Part shown: one piece after another, positions 10,187 through 21,217 of the stretch
How positions within the stretch are numbered: the first letter of the stretch is position 1
How the letters are laid out: the number at the start of each line of letters is the position of its first letter
Assembly: GCA_009779195.1 (NCBI GenBank)
Contig: WRET01000015.1
Coordinates: 1 to 56,281 of the forward strand
Length of the DNA stretch: 56,281 nucleotides
Direction of reading: 5' to 3'
DNA from: Micrococcales bacterium
Lineage (GTDB): Bacteria; Actinomycetota; Actinomycetes; Actinomycetales; Cellulomonadaceae
Notes under the pieces: model-generated
Databases searched by the model: none
What the model saw: only the letters and a program-made list of their open reading frames with translations
What the model was told of the DNA's origin: nothing
Made by a program: the position numbers and the translations under genes

Positions 10187-10223
10187 TGTTTCTGCCAGAA
10201 ACATGTGTGCCAGGCAGAAACAT
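10187..10223. promoter_or_regulatory. Palindromic operator candidate between divergent genes
   Basis: TGTTTCTGCCAGAAACA (10187-10203) is a perfect inverted repeat with 8-base arms and one central base. A third half-site, CAGAAACAT, follows at 10215-10223 in the same orientation as the right arm. It sits in the roughly 295-base gap between the minus-strand Gln/Ala protein and rarA, closer to rarA. The layout fits a dimeric repressor or activator site; the regulator is unknown. Confidence 0.5.
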
Positions 10224-10280
10224 CGCTCACTCGGACGGGGGTCTGGGCGGCCGGTGCCGCGGCCGTCGCCCGACGGCGCG

Positions 10281-10286
10281 TAGGCT
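10281..10286 (+). promoter_or_regulatory. -10 element of rarA, leaderless type
   Basis: TAGGCT ends six bases before the rarA GTG. With this spacing, transcription would start at or next to the start codon. No clear -35 is visible. Four other genes here show the same TAGGNT spacing (aroK, the gene at 47422, metK, fmt). Confidence 0.4.
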
Positions 10287-10292
10287 TCGGAC

Positions 10293-11609
10293 GTGGACCT
10301 GTTCGACGCCTCAGGGCTCACGCCGACAGTGGACCCAGCCCACGCGCCCCTGGCTGTGCGGATGCGCCCAACGACGGTGGACGAGGTCGCCGGCCAGGCG
10401 CACCTGCTCGTCGCCGGTTCGCCGCTGCGGCGCCTGCTCGAACCTGGTGCCCCCGCTGTCACCTCGTTGCTGCTGTGGGGCCCGCCAGGAACGGGCAAGA
10501 CGACGCTGGCCTACCTCGTGGCCCACGGACGGCGTTTCGTCGAGCTGTCGGCGGTGAGCGCAGGGGTCAAGGAGGTGCGTGCCGCTATCGACGACGCCCG
10601 GCGTCTGCTGGCCCGCGCTGGTACCGAGACGGTGCTGTTCATCGACGAGGTGCACCGTTTCAGCCGCACCCAGCAAGACGCCCTGCTGCCTGCGGTGGAG
10701 AACCGCTGGGTGACCCTCGTGGCCGCGACCACCGAGAACCCGTCGTTCTGCGTCGTGGCGCCGTTGCTGTCGCGTTCGCTCCTGCTGACCTTGCACCCCC
10801 TGGATGACGCCGATGTCGCTGCCTTGGTCACCAGGGCTGTCACCGACGAACGCGGTCTGGCTGGCGCCGTACGGTTCGACGACGAGGCGCTGGACCACAT
10901 CGTCCGTCTGGCCGCAGGGGACGCTCGTCGCGCCCTGACCATCGTGGAAGCAGCCGTCGGCGACACCACTGACATCACCGTCGCCGACGTGGAAGCAGCT
11001 GTGGACGTCGCCGCGGTGCGTTACGACCGCGCCGGGGACCAGCACTTCGACGTCATCTCCGCCTTCATCAAGTCCATGCGCGGTTCGGACGTGGACGCTG
11101 CCCTGCACTACCTGGCACGGATGCTCGCCGCGGGGGAGGACCCGCGGTGGGTCGCCCGGCGTATCATGATCGCCGCCGCCGAGGACGTGGGTATGGCCGA
11201 CCCCTCAGCCCTGCAGACCGCTGTCGCCGCAGCCCAGGCGGTGGCGCTCATAGGGATGCCCGAGGCGCGGATCGTCCTGGCCGAAGCAGTCGTCCACGTG
11301 GCCACCGCCCCGAAGTCCAACGCCGCGTACCTCGGTATCGACAAAGCCCTGGCTGACGTGCGCAAAGGCGCTGTCGGTACTGTTCCGGCGCACCTGCGCG
11401 ACGCCAGCTATGCCGGGGCCGGACGTCTGGGCCACGGCCAGGGCTACCAGTACGCCCACGACGCCCCGCACGCCGTGGCCGCCCAGCAGTACCTGCCCGA
11501 CGTGCTCGTCGGGACGCGGTACTACGAACCCACCGACCGTGGCTACGAACGCCAGGTCGCCGAACGCCTCGAACGTGTCCGCCAGCGTCTGGGCGACGCG
11601 GACCTGTGA
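10293..11609 (+). CDS. rarA: Replication-associated recombination protein A (AAA ATPase)
   Basis: 438 residues, usual for RarA/MgsA/WRNIP1, which acts at stalled replication forks. The AAA+ module has Walker A GPPGTGKT near residue 63, Walker [10 protein letters not shown], sensor 1 AATTENPSF, and sensor 2 GDARRAL, followed by the helical tetramerisation region with the conserved [21 protein letters not shown] segment. The GTG start at 10293 has no clear ribosome binding site, consistent with leaderless translation. Single gene between the repeat membrane protein and rpsD. Confidence 0.95.
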   Translation: MDLFDASGLTPTVDPAHAPLAVRMRPTTVDEVAGQAHLLVAGSPLRRLLEPGAPAVTSLLLWGPPGTGKTTLAYLVAHGRRFVELSAVSAGVKEVRAAIDDARRLLARAGTETVLFIDEVHRFSRTQQDALLPAVENRWVTLVAATTENPSFCVVAPLLSRSLLLTLHPLDDADVAALVTRAVTDERGLAGAVRFDDEALDHIVRLAAGDARRALTIVEAAVGDTTDITVADVEAAVDVAAVRYDRAGDQHFDVISAFIKSMRGSDVDAALHYLARMLAAGEDPRWVARRIMIAAAEDVGMADPSALQTAVAAAQAVALIGMPEARIVLAEAVVHVATAPKSNAAYLGIDKALADVRKGAVGTVPAHLRDASYAGAGRLGHGQGYQYAHDAPHAVAAQQYLPDVLVGTRYYEPTDRGYERQVAERLERVRQRLGDADL

Positions 11610-11630
11610 CTCGGTTCGTCGCCACCCCAG

Positions 11631-11720
11631 GTCATCGGCTACGATGACGCGGCTGCTCATATGAGCACACCCTGGGGTCTTAGCCACCATGGTCGGCCCC
11701 ACACCCGCAGGTCCTGCGGG
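11631..11720 (+). promoter_or_regulatory. rpsD leader with three inverted repeats
   Basis: The gap before rpsD has three clear inverted repeats: 11631-11648 (7-base arms, 4-base loop), the 14-base palindrome TGCTCATATGAGCA at 11654-11667, and CCCGCAG-GTC-CTGCGGG at 11704-11720. TACGAT at 11640-11645 could be a -10. Ribosomal protein S4 often represses its own synthesis through a leader RNA in other bacteria; whether that happens here is inference. The first hairpin may instead terminate rarA. Confidence 0.4.
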
Positions 11721-11755
11721 TCGTGACGTGGACAACGACAGGAAGAGAACGACAC

Positions 11756-12382
11756 ATGACGAACGTGACCCGTTCGCGCCGTCAGGTCCGGCTGAGCCGT
11801 GCGCTCGGTCTGGCGCTGACGCCCAAGGCCGTCAAGCACTTCGAGAAGCGCCCCTACCCACCTGGTGAGCACGGACGTGCCCGTCGGCGCACCGAGAGCG
11901 ACTACGCGGTGCGGCTGCGTGAGAAGCAGCGCCTGCGCGCCCAGTACGCCCTGCGTGAGAAGCAGCTGGCCCGTGCCTACGCCAACGCCCGCAAAGCCCC
12001 CGGCCTGACCGGTGAGGCCCTGGTCGAAGACCTGGAGACCCGGCTGGACGCGCTGGTGCTGCGCTCCGGGTTCGCCCGCACCATCCTCCAGGCCCGCCAG
12101 GCTGTCACCCACCGGCACGTCATGGTCGACGGCAAGATCGTCGACCGTCCCTCGTTCCGGGTGAAAGAAGGCCAGACCATCCAGGTCAAGCCCAAGAGCC
12201 AGGCCACCGTGCCGTTCCAGATCGCCGCCGCTGGTGCGCACCGCGACGTGCTGCCCGCCGTGCCCGGCTACCTGGACGTCCAGCTGGAAAAGCTGGCCGC
12301 TGTGCTCACCCGCAAGCCCAAACGCGCTGAGGTGCCGATCACCTGCGACGTGCAGCTGGTCGTGGAGTACTACGCCCGCTGA
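11756..12382 (+). CDS. rpsD: 30S ribosomal protein S4
   Basis: 208 residues. Primary 16S rRNA-binding protein of the small subunit body. It has the N-terminal S4 domain ([10 protein letters not shown]) and the S4 RNA-binding domain ([15 protein letters not shown]...[13 protein letters not shown]). The zinc-binding cysteines of some S4 paralogues are absent, so this is the C-minus form. The ATG at 11756 follows AGGAAGAG. The reading frame extends upstream to 11723, but conservation starts at [14 protein letters not shown]. The gene stands alone, outside the alpha operon. Confidence 0.96.
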   Translation: MTNVTRSRRQVRLSRALGLALTPKAVKHFEKRPYPPGEHGRARRRTESDYAVRLREKQRLRAQYALREKQLARAYANARKAPGLTGEALVEDLETRLDALVLRSGFARTILQARQAVTHRHVMVDGKIVDRPSFRVKEGQTIQVKPKSQATVPFQIAAAGAHRDVLPAVPGYLDVQLEKLAAVLTRKPKRAEVPITCDVQLVVEYYAR

Positions 12383-12412
12383 GGTGTGCGGGGGCCGGTA
12401 GAGGAGGATCTC

Positions 12413-12760
12413 ATGTCCGGTGGTGACATCGCGGGTCTCATCGCGGCCACGGCGTTCGTGCTGCTCGTCGGGGCGGCGGCCGTGCCGCTGCTCAAGCTGG
12501 GCCAGGTGTTCGACGAGGCCCGCGCGAGCGTGCGCGAGTTCACCGAGCACGCCGTACCGGTGATCGACGAGGCGGCCGGGCTGGTCGCCTCGTCCAACAC
12601 CCAGGTGGCCCGGGTCGACACGATCACGACCTCAGCCGCTGAGGTCTCCCAGGACGTGGCCGCGTTGACGGCGTTGTTCTCGGCGACGGTCGGGCGTCCG
12701 CTGCTCAAGCTCGCGGCTTTCAGCGCTGGGGTGCGGCGGGCGTTGGGGGGCTATCGATGA
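12413..12760 (+). CDS. DUF948 family membrane protein
   Basis: 115 residues. One N-terminal membrane helix (IAGLIAATAFVLLVGAAAVPLL), then a helical region resembling the DUF948 family, which is often found before alaS in actinobacteria. The ATG at 12413 follows GAGGAGGATC. The stop overlaps the next start by four bases. Function unknown; probably an envelope-facing coiled-coil protein acting with its neighbour. Confidence 0.8.
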   Translation: MSGGDIAGLIAATAFVLLVGAAAVPLLKLGQVFDEARASVREFTEHAVPVIDEAAGLVASSNTQVARVDTITTSAAEVSQDVAALTALFSATVGRPLLKLAAFSAGVRRALGGYR

Positions 12761-13101
12761 CCCGCCGCTTGTTCTGGGTCGCAGTAGGTGTGGGCCTGAC
12801 CGTCGTGGTGATCCACAAAGGACGCCAGTGGTACGCCCAGGTGGTGCCTGAGCCAGCCGCCGGGGCGGTGGACACGGCGATCTCGGTGTCCCGGGGTGTG
12901 CGAGGGGCCCTTGAGCAGTTCCGGGCCGGACGTGACGAGAAAGAGGCCGAGCTGATGGCCGCCCTCATCGGCGACCGTGACGTCGACGAGCTCAAAGCCA
13001 CGGCACGCCAGCGCAAGCAACGGCTGGCCCGGCAGTTCGCCGACTGGTCCGACCAGCCGACCGAGGACCCCGAGGACGACGCTGCGGGCTACTCGTTCTG
13101 A
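12757..13101 (+). CDS. Small membrane protein (DUF6167-like)
   Basis: 114 residues. An N-terminal membrane helix (LFWVAVGVGLTVVVI) is followed by a charged helical tail with an acidic C-terminus. Proteins of this type are the usual partner of the DUF948 gene directly upstream of alaS in actinobacteria. Translationally coupled to the preceding gene through ATGA. Function unknown. Confidence 0.75.
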   Translation: MTRRLFWVAVGVGLTVVVIHKGRQWYAQVVPEPAAGAVDTAISVSRGVRGALEQFRAGRDEKEAELMAALIGDRDVDELKATARQRKQRLARQFADWSDQPTEDPEDDAAGYSF

Positions 13102-13149
13102 TGGGTCTGAGGCCAGCCACATCCTGACCGTCCGCCTGTGGGAGGGCAT

Positions 13150-15840
13150 ATGCGTACCACCGACATCCGCCAGCGCTGGCTGGACTACTTCGCCGCGCAC
13201 GACCACCACATCGCCGAGTCGGTCCCGCTGGTCTCCCCAGACCCGTCGATCTTGTTCACCATCGCCGGCATGGTGCCGTTCATCCCCTACATCGTCGGTA
13301 CCGAGCCCGCACCGTGGCCGCGGGCCGCCAGCGTGCAAAAATGCATCCGGACCAACGACATCGACAATGTCGGGCACACCACCCGGCACGGCACGTTCTT
13401 CCAGATGAACGGCAACTTCTCCTTCGGCGACTACTTCAAGGCCGGGGCGATCGAGTACGCCTGGGACCTGAGCACCAAGCCGTTGGCCGATGGTGGGTAC
13501 GGCCTGGACGGCGAGAAGATCTGGGTGACCATCTGGGACGAAGACGACGAGTCCGCCGACGTCCTGCGCCGTGTGGGGGTGCACGCCAGCCAGGTGGTCC
13601 GGCTGCCGCGTGAGCAGATCTTCTGGGACACCGGCCAGCCCGGGCCGGCGGGTCCGTGCGCCGAGCTCCACTACGACCGCGGCCCGGACTTCGGCCCGCA
13701 GGCCGTCGGGGGGACGGTGGACCCCGGAGGGGACAGGTACCTGGAGTACTGGAACCTCGTGTTCGACCAGTACCTGCGCGGAGAGGGCAAAGGCAAGGAC
13801 TACCCGCTGCTGCGCGAGCTGGACTCGAAGTCCATCGACACCGGGGCAGGGCTCGAACGTCTGGCTTTCTTGCTGCAGGGCAAGGCGAACATGTACGAGA
13901 CCGACGAGGTCTTCCCGGTGATCACCAAAGCCGAACAGGTCACCGGGCGCACCTACGGAACCGGTGGCGCCAGGATCGACGACGTGCGGTTCCGGGTTGT
14001 CGCCGATCATGTGCGCTCGTCGTTGATGCTCATCGCCGACGGGGTGCGGCCGGGCAACGAAGGGCGCGGCTACGTCCTGCGCCGGCTGTTGCGCCGCACT
14101 GTGCGGTCCATGCGGCTGCTGGGGGTGGCCGAACCGGTGCTCGTGCACCTGCTGCCGGTGAGCCGAGACGCTATGGCCCCGTCGTACCCGCACGTCGCAG
14201 CAGATTTCGACCGGATCGCCCAGGTCGCCTACGGCGAGGAGGAGGCGTTCTTGCGGACCCTGGCCTCGGGCACCACCATCCTCGACGTCGCTGTGCGCAA
14301 GGCCCAGGCGGCCGCGAAGGGTGAGGCACCTGTGGTCTTGGCCGGCGACGAAGCGTTCACCTTGCACGACACGTACGGTTTCCCCATCGACCTGACCTTG
14401 GAGATGGCTGGCGAGCAGGGTGTGGCCGTCGACAAGGCCGAGTTCCGCCGCCTCATGGACGAGCAGAAGGCCCGCGCCCGTGCTGACGCCCTGGCCAAGA
14501 AGACCGGGCACAGCGACCTGGGCGCCTACGAGACAGTCCGCGCCGACCTGGCCCGCCCGGTGCAGTTCGTGGGGTACGCCGACACCAGCACGTCCGCCAG
14601 TGTCGTGGCGCTGCTCGTCGACGGCGTGCCGATGCCAGCAGCCACCGCCCCTGCTGACGTAGAGGTCGTCCTCGACACCACCCCGTTCTACGCCGAGGCC
14701 GGTGGCCAGCTCGCCGACCACGGGACGATCAGCGCGTCAGGGGGAGGCCGTGTCGAGGTCGATGACGTCCAGGCCCCGATCAGGGGGATGAACGTGCACC
14801 GCGGACGCTTGGTGGACGGCACCATCGCCGTCGGTGAGAGTGCCACAGCCACGATCGACACCGTCCGCCGCGGCCGTATCGCCCGGTCCCACACCGCCAC
14901 GCACCTGCTGCACAAAGCGCTGCAGGAGACGTTGGGCACCGAGACCACCCAGGCTGGGTCGGAGAACGGCCCGAGCCGGGTGCGGTTCGACTTCCGCCGC
15001 GGCACAGCGGTTCCCGCAGCGGCCATGGCCGAGATCGAAGAGCGGGTGAACCTGCGGCTCCAGGAGAACCTCGAGGTCACCCATGCGGTGATGTCGCTGG
15101 ACCAGGCCCGCGAACGCGGCGCCATGGCGCTGTTCGGGGAGAAGTACGGCAGCCAGGTGCGCGTGGTGGATATCGGCGACGGCTGGTCGTTGGAACTGTG
15201 CGGGGGCACCCACGTCCAACGCTCGGGAGAGATCGGCCTGGTCACGCTGCTCGGCGAGGCCTCGATCGGTTCAGGGGTCCGGCGGATCGACGCGCTGGTC
15301 GGTGCGGGGGCCTACGAGGCCCACGCCCACGAACGGGCCTTGGTGGGCCAGCTGTCCACGCTGCTGGGCTCGCGGCCCGACGACCTGGTCGACCGTGTGT
15401 CGGCGATGATGACCAAGATCAAAGACGCCGAACGCCAGATCGACACCCTGCGCACCGCTGCGCTGCGTTCGGCTGCCGGGGACCTGGCCTCCAACGCCAC
15501 CACCGTGGGCAAGACACAGCTGGTCGTCCACGACGCTGGTGAGATCGCCTCTGCCGACGACCTGCGCACCCTCGCCACGGATGTGCGCAACCGGATGGGT
15601 GAATCCGCCCCTGCCGTCGTCGCCGTCGCAGGGGTGGTGAAAAATCGGGCGGCGGTCGTCGTGGCGACGAACCAGGCGGCCCGCGACACCGGCACCCGCG
15701 CCGGTGCGTTGGTCACCACCGCCTCCCAGGTGCTCGGCGGACGTGGCGGCGGACGTGACGAAATGGCCCAAGGAGGCGGTTCGGACACTGCTCGCCTACC
15801 CGACGCCCTGGCAGCCATCGCCCAGGAAGTGGCACCCTGA
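13150..15840 (+). CDS. alaS: Alanine--tRNA ligase
   Basis: 896 residues, full length. The catalytic core begins RQRWLDYFAAHDHH and carries class II motifs (RTNDIDNVGHTTRHGTFFQM). The editing domain has the zinc ligands HTATH near residue 580 and CGGTH near residue 683. A DHHA1-type C-terminal domain ends with the Gly-rich GGRGGGRDEMAQGGG. It charges tRNA-Ala and hydrolyses mischarged Ser/Gly-tRNA-Ala. The ATG at 13150 follows GGAGGG; an in-frame start at 13138 precedes the ribosome binding site and is unlikely. Confidence 0.96.
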   Translation: MRTTDIRQRWLDYFAAHDHHIAESVPLVSPDPSILFTIAGMVPFIPYIVGTEPAPWPRAASVQKCIRTNDIDNVGHTTRHGTFFQMNGNFSFGDYFKAGAIEYAWDLSTKPLADGGYGLDGEKIWVTIWDEDDESADVLRRVGVHASQVVRLPREQIFWDTGQPGPAGPCAELHYDRGPDFGPQAVGGTVDPGGDRYLEYWNLVFDQYLRGEGKGKDYPLLRELDSKSIDTGAGLERLAFLLQGKANMYETDEVFPVITKAEQVTGRTYGTGGARIDDVRFRVVADHVRSSLMLIADGVRPGNEGRGYVLRRLLRRTVRSMRLLGVAEPVLVHLLPVSRDAMAPSYPHVAADFDRIAQVAYGEEEAFLRTLASGTTILDVAVRKAQAAAKGEAPVVLAGDEAFTLHDTYGFPIDLTLEMAGEQGVAVDKAEFRRLMDEQKARARADALAKKTGHSDLGAYETVRADLARPVQFVGYADTSTSASVVALLVDGVPMPAATAPADVEVVLDTTPFYAEAGGQLADHGTISASGGGRVEVDDVQAPIRGMNVHRGRLVDGTIAVGESATATIDTVRRGRIARSHTATHLLHKALQETLGTETTQAGSENGPSRVRFDFRRGTAVPAAAMAEIEERVNLRLQENLEVTHAVMSLDQARERGAMALFGEKYGSQVRVVDIGDGWSLELCGGTHVQRSGEIGLVTLLGEASIGSGVRRIDALVGAGAYEAHAHERALVGQLSTLLGSRPDDLVDRVSAMMTKIKDAERQIDTLRTAALRSAAGDLASNATTVGKTQLVVHDAGEIASADDLRTLATDVRNRMGESAPAVVAVAGVVKNRAAVVVATNQAARDTGTRAGALVTTASQVLGGRGGGRDEMAQGGGSDTARLPDALAAIAQEVAP

Positions 15841-15881
15841 CCAGCACTGGCACCGATCCGGCGATACCGCGCGCCCCCAGG

Positions 15882-16394
15882 TTGGCCGTGGACGTCGGGT
15901 CGGTACGTGTCGGGCTGGCCGCCAGCGACCCCGACGGGATCCTGGCCACCCCGGTGGCAACCCTTTCGCGCTCTTCTTCGTTAGAACTGGTTGTGGGCGA
16001 AGTCCGAAACCGCGGTGCAGGTTGCGTCTACGTGGGCCTGCCGGTTCATCTTTCAGGCGCCGAAGGGGCCTCAGCGAGGGCTGCACGCGCGTACGCTGAG
16101 TCGTTAGCGCTGGCGATCGCACCTGTATCGGTGCGGTTGCTCGACGAGCGGCTGTCTACAACAGTGGCTCAACAAGCGCTGCGGGCGTCCGGCCGGTCGT
16201 CCCGCGATCACCGGACGGTCGTCGACCAGGCAGCAGCGGTGGTCATCCTGCAAGACGCGTTGGAGGCCGAACGGACCACCGGATCACGACCAGGGACGGC
16301 CGTGATCCCGGCAGGCACACAGGCCGAGCCTGAGGGCGCACCGGCACCAACGGGCACAGCAACACAGGGCAGCAACCTGGGAGACGACGAGTGA
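15882..16394 (+). CDS. ruvX: Putative Holliday junction resolvase / pre-16S rRNA nuclease RuvX (YqgF)
   Basis: About 170 residues of the RNase H-like YqgF family: DVGSVRVGLAASD with the first catalytic Asp, VGLPVHLSG, LLDERLSTT and the last acidic site VDQAAAVVILQ. Start uncertain: TTG at 15882 is taken, but the conserved residues Arg-Leu just before it suggest an upstream start, for instance the CTG at 15837 overlapping the alaS stop. It contains two TTA leucine codons (15981 and 16104), rare in such DNA, and its middle is less G+C-rich than its neighbours. Overlaps mltG by four bases. Confidence 0.88.
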   Translation: MAVDVGSVRVGLAASDPDGILATPVATLSRSSSLELVVGEVRNRGAGCVYVGLPVHLSGAEGASARAARAYAESLALAIAPVSVRLLDERLSTTVAQQALRASGRSSRDHRTVVDQAAAVVILQDALEAERTTGSRPGTAVIPAGTQAEPEGAPAPTGTATQGSNLGDDE

Positions 16395-18616
16395 ACGAAC
16401 GACGGACGCAACGGTGGGCTGGTAGCGGCCTGCTGGATGGTCGGTCGGCTGGCGCTGCACGTGGCGACCAGTACGACGACGACCAGCCGCGTCGTTCGCG
16501 CCGTGAGCTGCGCGAGACGCGGCGTGAGCCTGCGTCGTCCTCCTCGTCGTACCGTCCCTTGTCGACAGCCCCTGTCGAGCAAGAGCCCCGGCGTCAGCGC
16601 GGGTACGGCTCGTCCGACCGCGAGGCCGAGCACGCGACCCCTCCGCGCGGCTACCGTCCGGTTCCGACCGGGCCGGTGGAGACGCGACCGGCTGCTCCCG
16701 CACGCTCCGAACGTCCGCCGCGCCGCGCTGCACCTGACCGCGGGCCCGACCGTGGCGTCGAACGTGTGCTGGACCGCGCGGCCGACCGCACCGGCGAACC
16801 TCGCCGCAGCAGGCGTGACACAGGACCCCTGGACCCGCCCTACGAGAACCAGCCTGGACCGGCTCCGGTCCGGCGCTCCTACGAAGACCGGCCTGGACCG
16901 GCTCCGGCTGCGCGCCGCTCCGAAGTCACCCGGCCGCTGGACGGACCCGACCGGCGCACCGAACGACCGTCCCGCAGGGCCGACAGCAGGTCCGTCTGCA
17001 CCCCGGAGACGACCCGAGACCTCGACGAGCTGCCTCCGCAGCGCCCGGCGGCCGAACCGCGACGTCCGCGTTCTGCCCCAGCGGCGTTCCCAGCCCCGCC
17101 GCCTGCGGGCCTGCCCCCCAAACCAGTGTCGATGACCGCGTCATGGGCTGTCCCTGTCGCACCTGCTGCGCCGGTTCCTGACCAGACCCCTGCTCCTGCG
17201 CCGGCACCTCCTGCGCCGGCACCTCCTGCGGCCAAGCGTCCGGCACCCGTCCGGGAGCCCGCAGCCCCGGTTCCCGGCCCCTCGGGGCCCCCCGCACCAG
17301 TAGAACCAGCCTGGCCTCCCACCGGTGCCAGCCTGAGCCAGCCTGCCCCTGCGAGCCGCAAGAGCCCACGGGCCGAACCGAAAGCCGTACCTGAGGCTGT
17401 GCCCCAGCCGAGGCCGATACCGACCTCGGCGTCGACCCTGGTCACGAGCACAGCCGACGAACCTCCCACCGGCGGCTGGGCGGCGCTCGACAAGACCGGC
17501 TCCGCCGAGAAGCCCAAACGACCCCAGAAGAAGCACAGGGCCCGCACTGTCGTCGTCATGACCGTGGTGCTGGGCATGCTTCTCGGCGTGGGGTACATCG
17601 TGCTGTCATGGATGCACATCTTCGACGACAAGAAGGTCTCCGACTACGCAGGCCCAGGCGAGACGCCGGTCGATATCGTCGTGAACAAGGGGGACGTCGG
17701 CGCGGTGATCGCCACGACCCTGTACGAAGCCGACGTCGTGGCCTCGCGGAAGGCGTTCATCCGTGTCTGCACCGCGAACCCGGACTGCGCGTCCATCCAA
17801 CCGGGGACCTACAGCCTGAAGACGCATATGAGCGCGGCTGGCGCCCTGTCCGCTCTCCTGGACCGCACCAACCGCAAGTCCGGCCGCGTGACGATCCCCG
17901 AAGGCCTGACCGTCGCCCAGATCAAAGAGAAGGTCGTCTCCAACACCAAGATCACCCCGGAGGCCTTCGACGCGGCGATCGCCGACCCCAAGGCGCTGGG
18001 GATACCCGAGCAGTTCTGGCAGGTCGACGGCATCAACCCTGACGAGCACCCCGAGCGGATCGTCGAGGGCTGGCTGGCCGCCGGCACCTACGACGTGGCC
18101 TCAGACGCAACAGCGGTCCAGGTGCTCAAGCAGATGGTCGAGCGCACCACCGACCTGCTGAAGGCCAAAGACGTGCCCGTGGAGAACTGGCACACGGTCC
18201 TCATCACCGCCTCCATCATCGAACGTGAGGTCAACAAGGACGAGTACCGGGGGAAGGTGGCCCGGGCCGTGGGCAACCGGTTGAGCTCTGGCACACCGTT
18301 GCAGGCCGACGCCACGACCGCGTACAGCCTGGACACCGCCGCCCTGAGGCTGACCAAAGAGCAGCTGGCAGACACCACGAACCCGTACAACACGCGTGTG
18401 GTGCGTGGGTTGCCGCCAGGTGCGATCGGTTCGCCGGGGGTGGCGTCGATCGAGGCGGTCCTCGACCCGCCCGAAGGCAACTGGGTCTACTGGTGCACGG
18501 TCAACCTCGACACCGGGGAGACCAAGTTCACCGCCGACTACAACGAGTTCCAGCAGTTCAAGCGCGAGCTCATCGACTGGCTGAAGGACAACGACTACTC
18601 GCCAGACGGCGGGTAG
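16391..18616 (+). CDS. mltG: Endolytic murein transglycosylase MltG
   Basis: 741 residues. The first ~380 are a cytoplasmic low-complexity region, Arg-rich then Pro/Ala-rich, with a repeat of the type PGPAPxRRSYED. One membrane helix follows (about 386-408), then the extracellular YceG domain with the LysM-like part (IPEGLTVAQIKEKV) and catalytic Glu near 608 in SIIEREV, plus NPYNTRVVRGLPPGAI. It cleaves nascent glycan strands and sets their length. The GTG start overlaps the ruvX stop. The N-terminal tail is long for the family and may be a protein-interaction region. Confidence 0.93.
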   Translation: MNERRTQRWAGSGLLDGRSAGAARGDQYDDDQPRRSRRELRETRREPASSSSSYRPLSTAPVEQEPRRQRGYGSSDREAEHATPPRGYRPVPTGPVETRPAAPARSERPPRRAAPDRGPDRGVERVLDRAADRTGEPRRSRRDTGPLDPPYENQPGPAPVRRSYEDRPGPAPAARRSEVTRPLDGPDRRTERPSRRADSRSVCTPETTRDLDELPPQRPAAEPRRPRSAPAAFPAPPPAGLPPKPVSMTASWAVPVAPAAPVPDQTPAPAPAPPAPAPPAAKRPAPVREPAAPVPGPSGPPAPVEPAWPPTGASLSQPAPASRKSPRAEPKAVPEAVPQPRPIPTSASTLVTSTADEPPTGGWAALDKTGSAEKPKRPQKKHRARTVVVMTVVLGMLLGVGYIVLSWMHIFDDKKVSDYAGPGETPVDIVVNKGDVGAVIATTLYEADVVASRKAFIRVCTANPDCASIQPGTYSLKTHMSAAGALSALLDRTNRKSGRVTIPEGLTVAQIKEKVVSNTKITPEAFDAAIADPKALGIPEQFWQVDGINPDEHPERIVEGWLAAGTYDVASDATAVQVLKQMVERTTDLLKAKDVPVENWHTVLITASIIEREVNKDEYRGKVARAVGNRLSSGTPLQADATTAYSLDTAALRLTKEQLADTTNPYNTRVVRGLPPGAIGSPGVASIEAVLDPPEGNWVYWCTVNLDTGETKFTADYNEFQQFKRELIDWLKDNDYSPDGG

Positions 18617-18617
18617 C

Positions 18618-19433
18618 GTGCCGCGCGCCGCAGTCCTCGGCCACCCCGTGGCGCACTCGTTGTCCCCAGCCCTGCACACCGCTGCGTACACGGCTCTGGG
18701 TCTGGACACCTGGACGTACTCATGCCACGACGTGGACGAACCCGACCTCGCTGGCTTCTTGGCCACACTCGACAGCACCTGGGCGGGCCTGTCGTTGACC
18801 ATGCCGCTCAAACGCGCTGCGTTGCTCCTGGCTGACCACGCCGAGCCGACGGCCCAGGCGGTCGGAGCGGCCAACACGCTGCTGCTGGGCCCGGCGGGGC
18901 GCACCGCGGCGAACACCGACGTCCACGGGATCGTCGCCGCCTTGCGCGAGGCCGGTGTGACGTCGGCCACGACCGGGGTGGTGCTCGGTGGTGGGGCGAC
19001 CGCCGCCTCGGCGCTGGCTGCCCTGGGCCAGCTCGGGGTGCGTTCGCCGGTGGTCGTCGTGCGGTCCGTGCCAAGAGCCGCTCCTCTGCTGCCCCTGGGC
19101 CGCAAGATGGGCCTGGACGTCTCGCTGCGCCGCTGGTCAGCGGCGCCGACGCTGGCGGCGGACTGCGACGTCGTGGTGTCCACGGTGCCGCAGGGCACCG
19201 ACACGCTGGAACAGTCCTTGGCGCACGTCACCGGGACCTTGCTGGACGTGCGCTACGACATCCGTCCTAGCCCGTTGTGTGCTGCGTGGCGCCGCGCCGC
19301 AGGCCGCTGCGTCGGCGGCGAGCGCATGCTCGTGCACCAGGCAGCCGAACAGGTCCGTCTGATGACGGGCCACCGCGCGCCGCTGGAAACCATGGACCAG
19401 GCCCTGGGTGAGGCTCTGAGCACCGCTGGCTGA
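18618..19433 (+). CDS. aroE: Shikimate dehydrogenase
   Basis: 271 residues. Reduces 3-dehydroshikimate to shikimate with NADPH. Substrate-binding motif HSLSPALHTAAY at the N-terminus, catalytic Lys in MPLKRAA, GAANTL and NTD, then a Rossmann nucleotide-binding site VVLGGGATAASAL. The GTG at 18618 is one base past the mltG stop. It is cut off from aroC-aroD-aroK-aroB by the 12-kb pilus locus. Confidence 0.93.
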   Translation: MPRAAVLGHPVAHSLSPALHTAAYTALGLDTWTYSCHDVDEPDLAGFLATLDSTWAGLSLTMPLKRAALLLADHAEPTAQAVGAANTLLLGPAGRTAANTDVHGIVAALREAGVTSATTGVVLGGGATAASALAALGQLGVRSPVVVVRSVPRAAPLLPLGRKMGLDVSLRRWSAAPTLAADCDVVVSTVPQGTDTLEQSLAHVTGTLLDVRYDIRPSPLCAAWRRAAGRCVGGERMLVHQAAEQVRLMTGHRAPLETMDQALGEALSTAG

Positions 19434-19543
19434 TCGGGGGCACAGGCGCTGACCGGGGCACCGGCGAGCACATCTCTCACATCTGGCCGTCGTTGCCGAT
19501 GGGCCGTGCAGACGATTCGTGTGCGCGACCTGGGAGGCGATGG

Positions 19544-21213
<1,670 letters not shown>

Positions 21214-21217
<4 letters not shown>

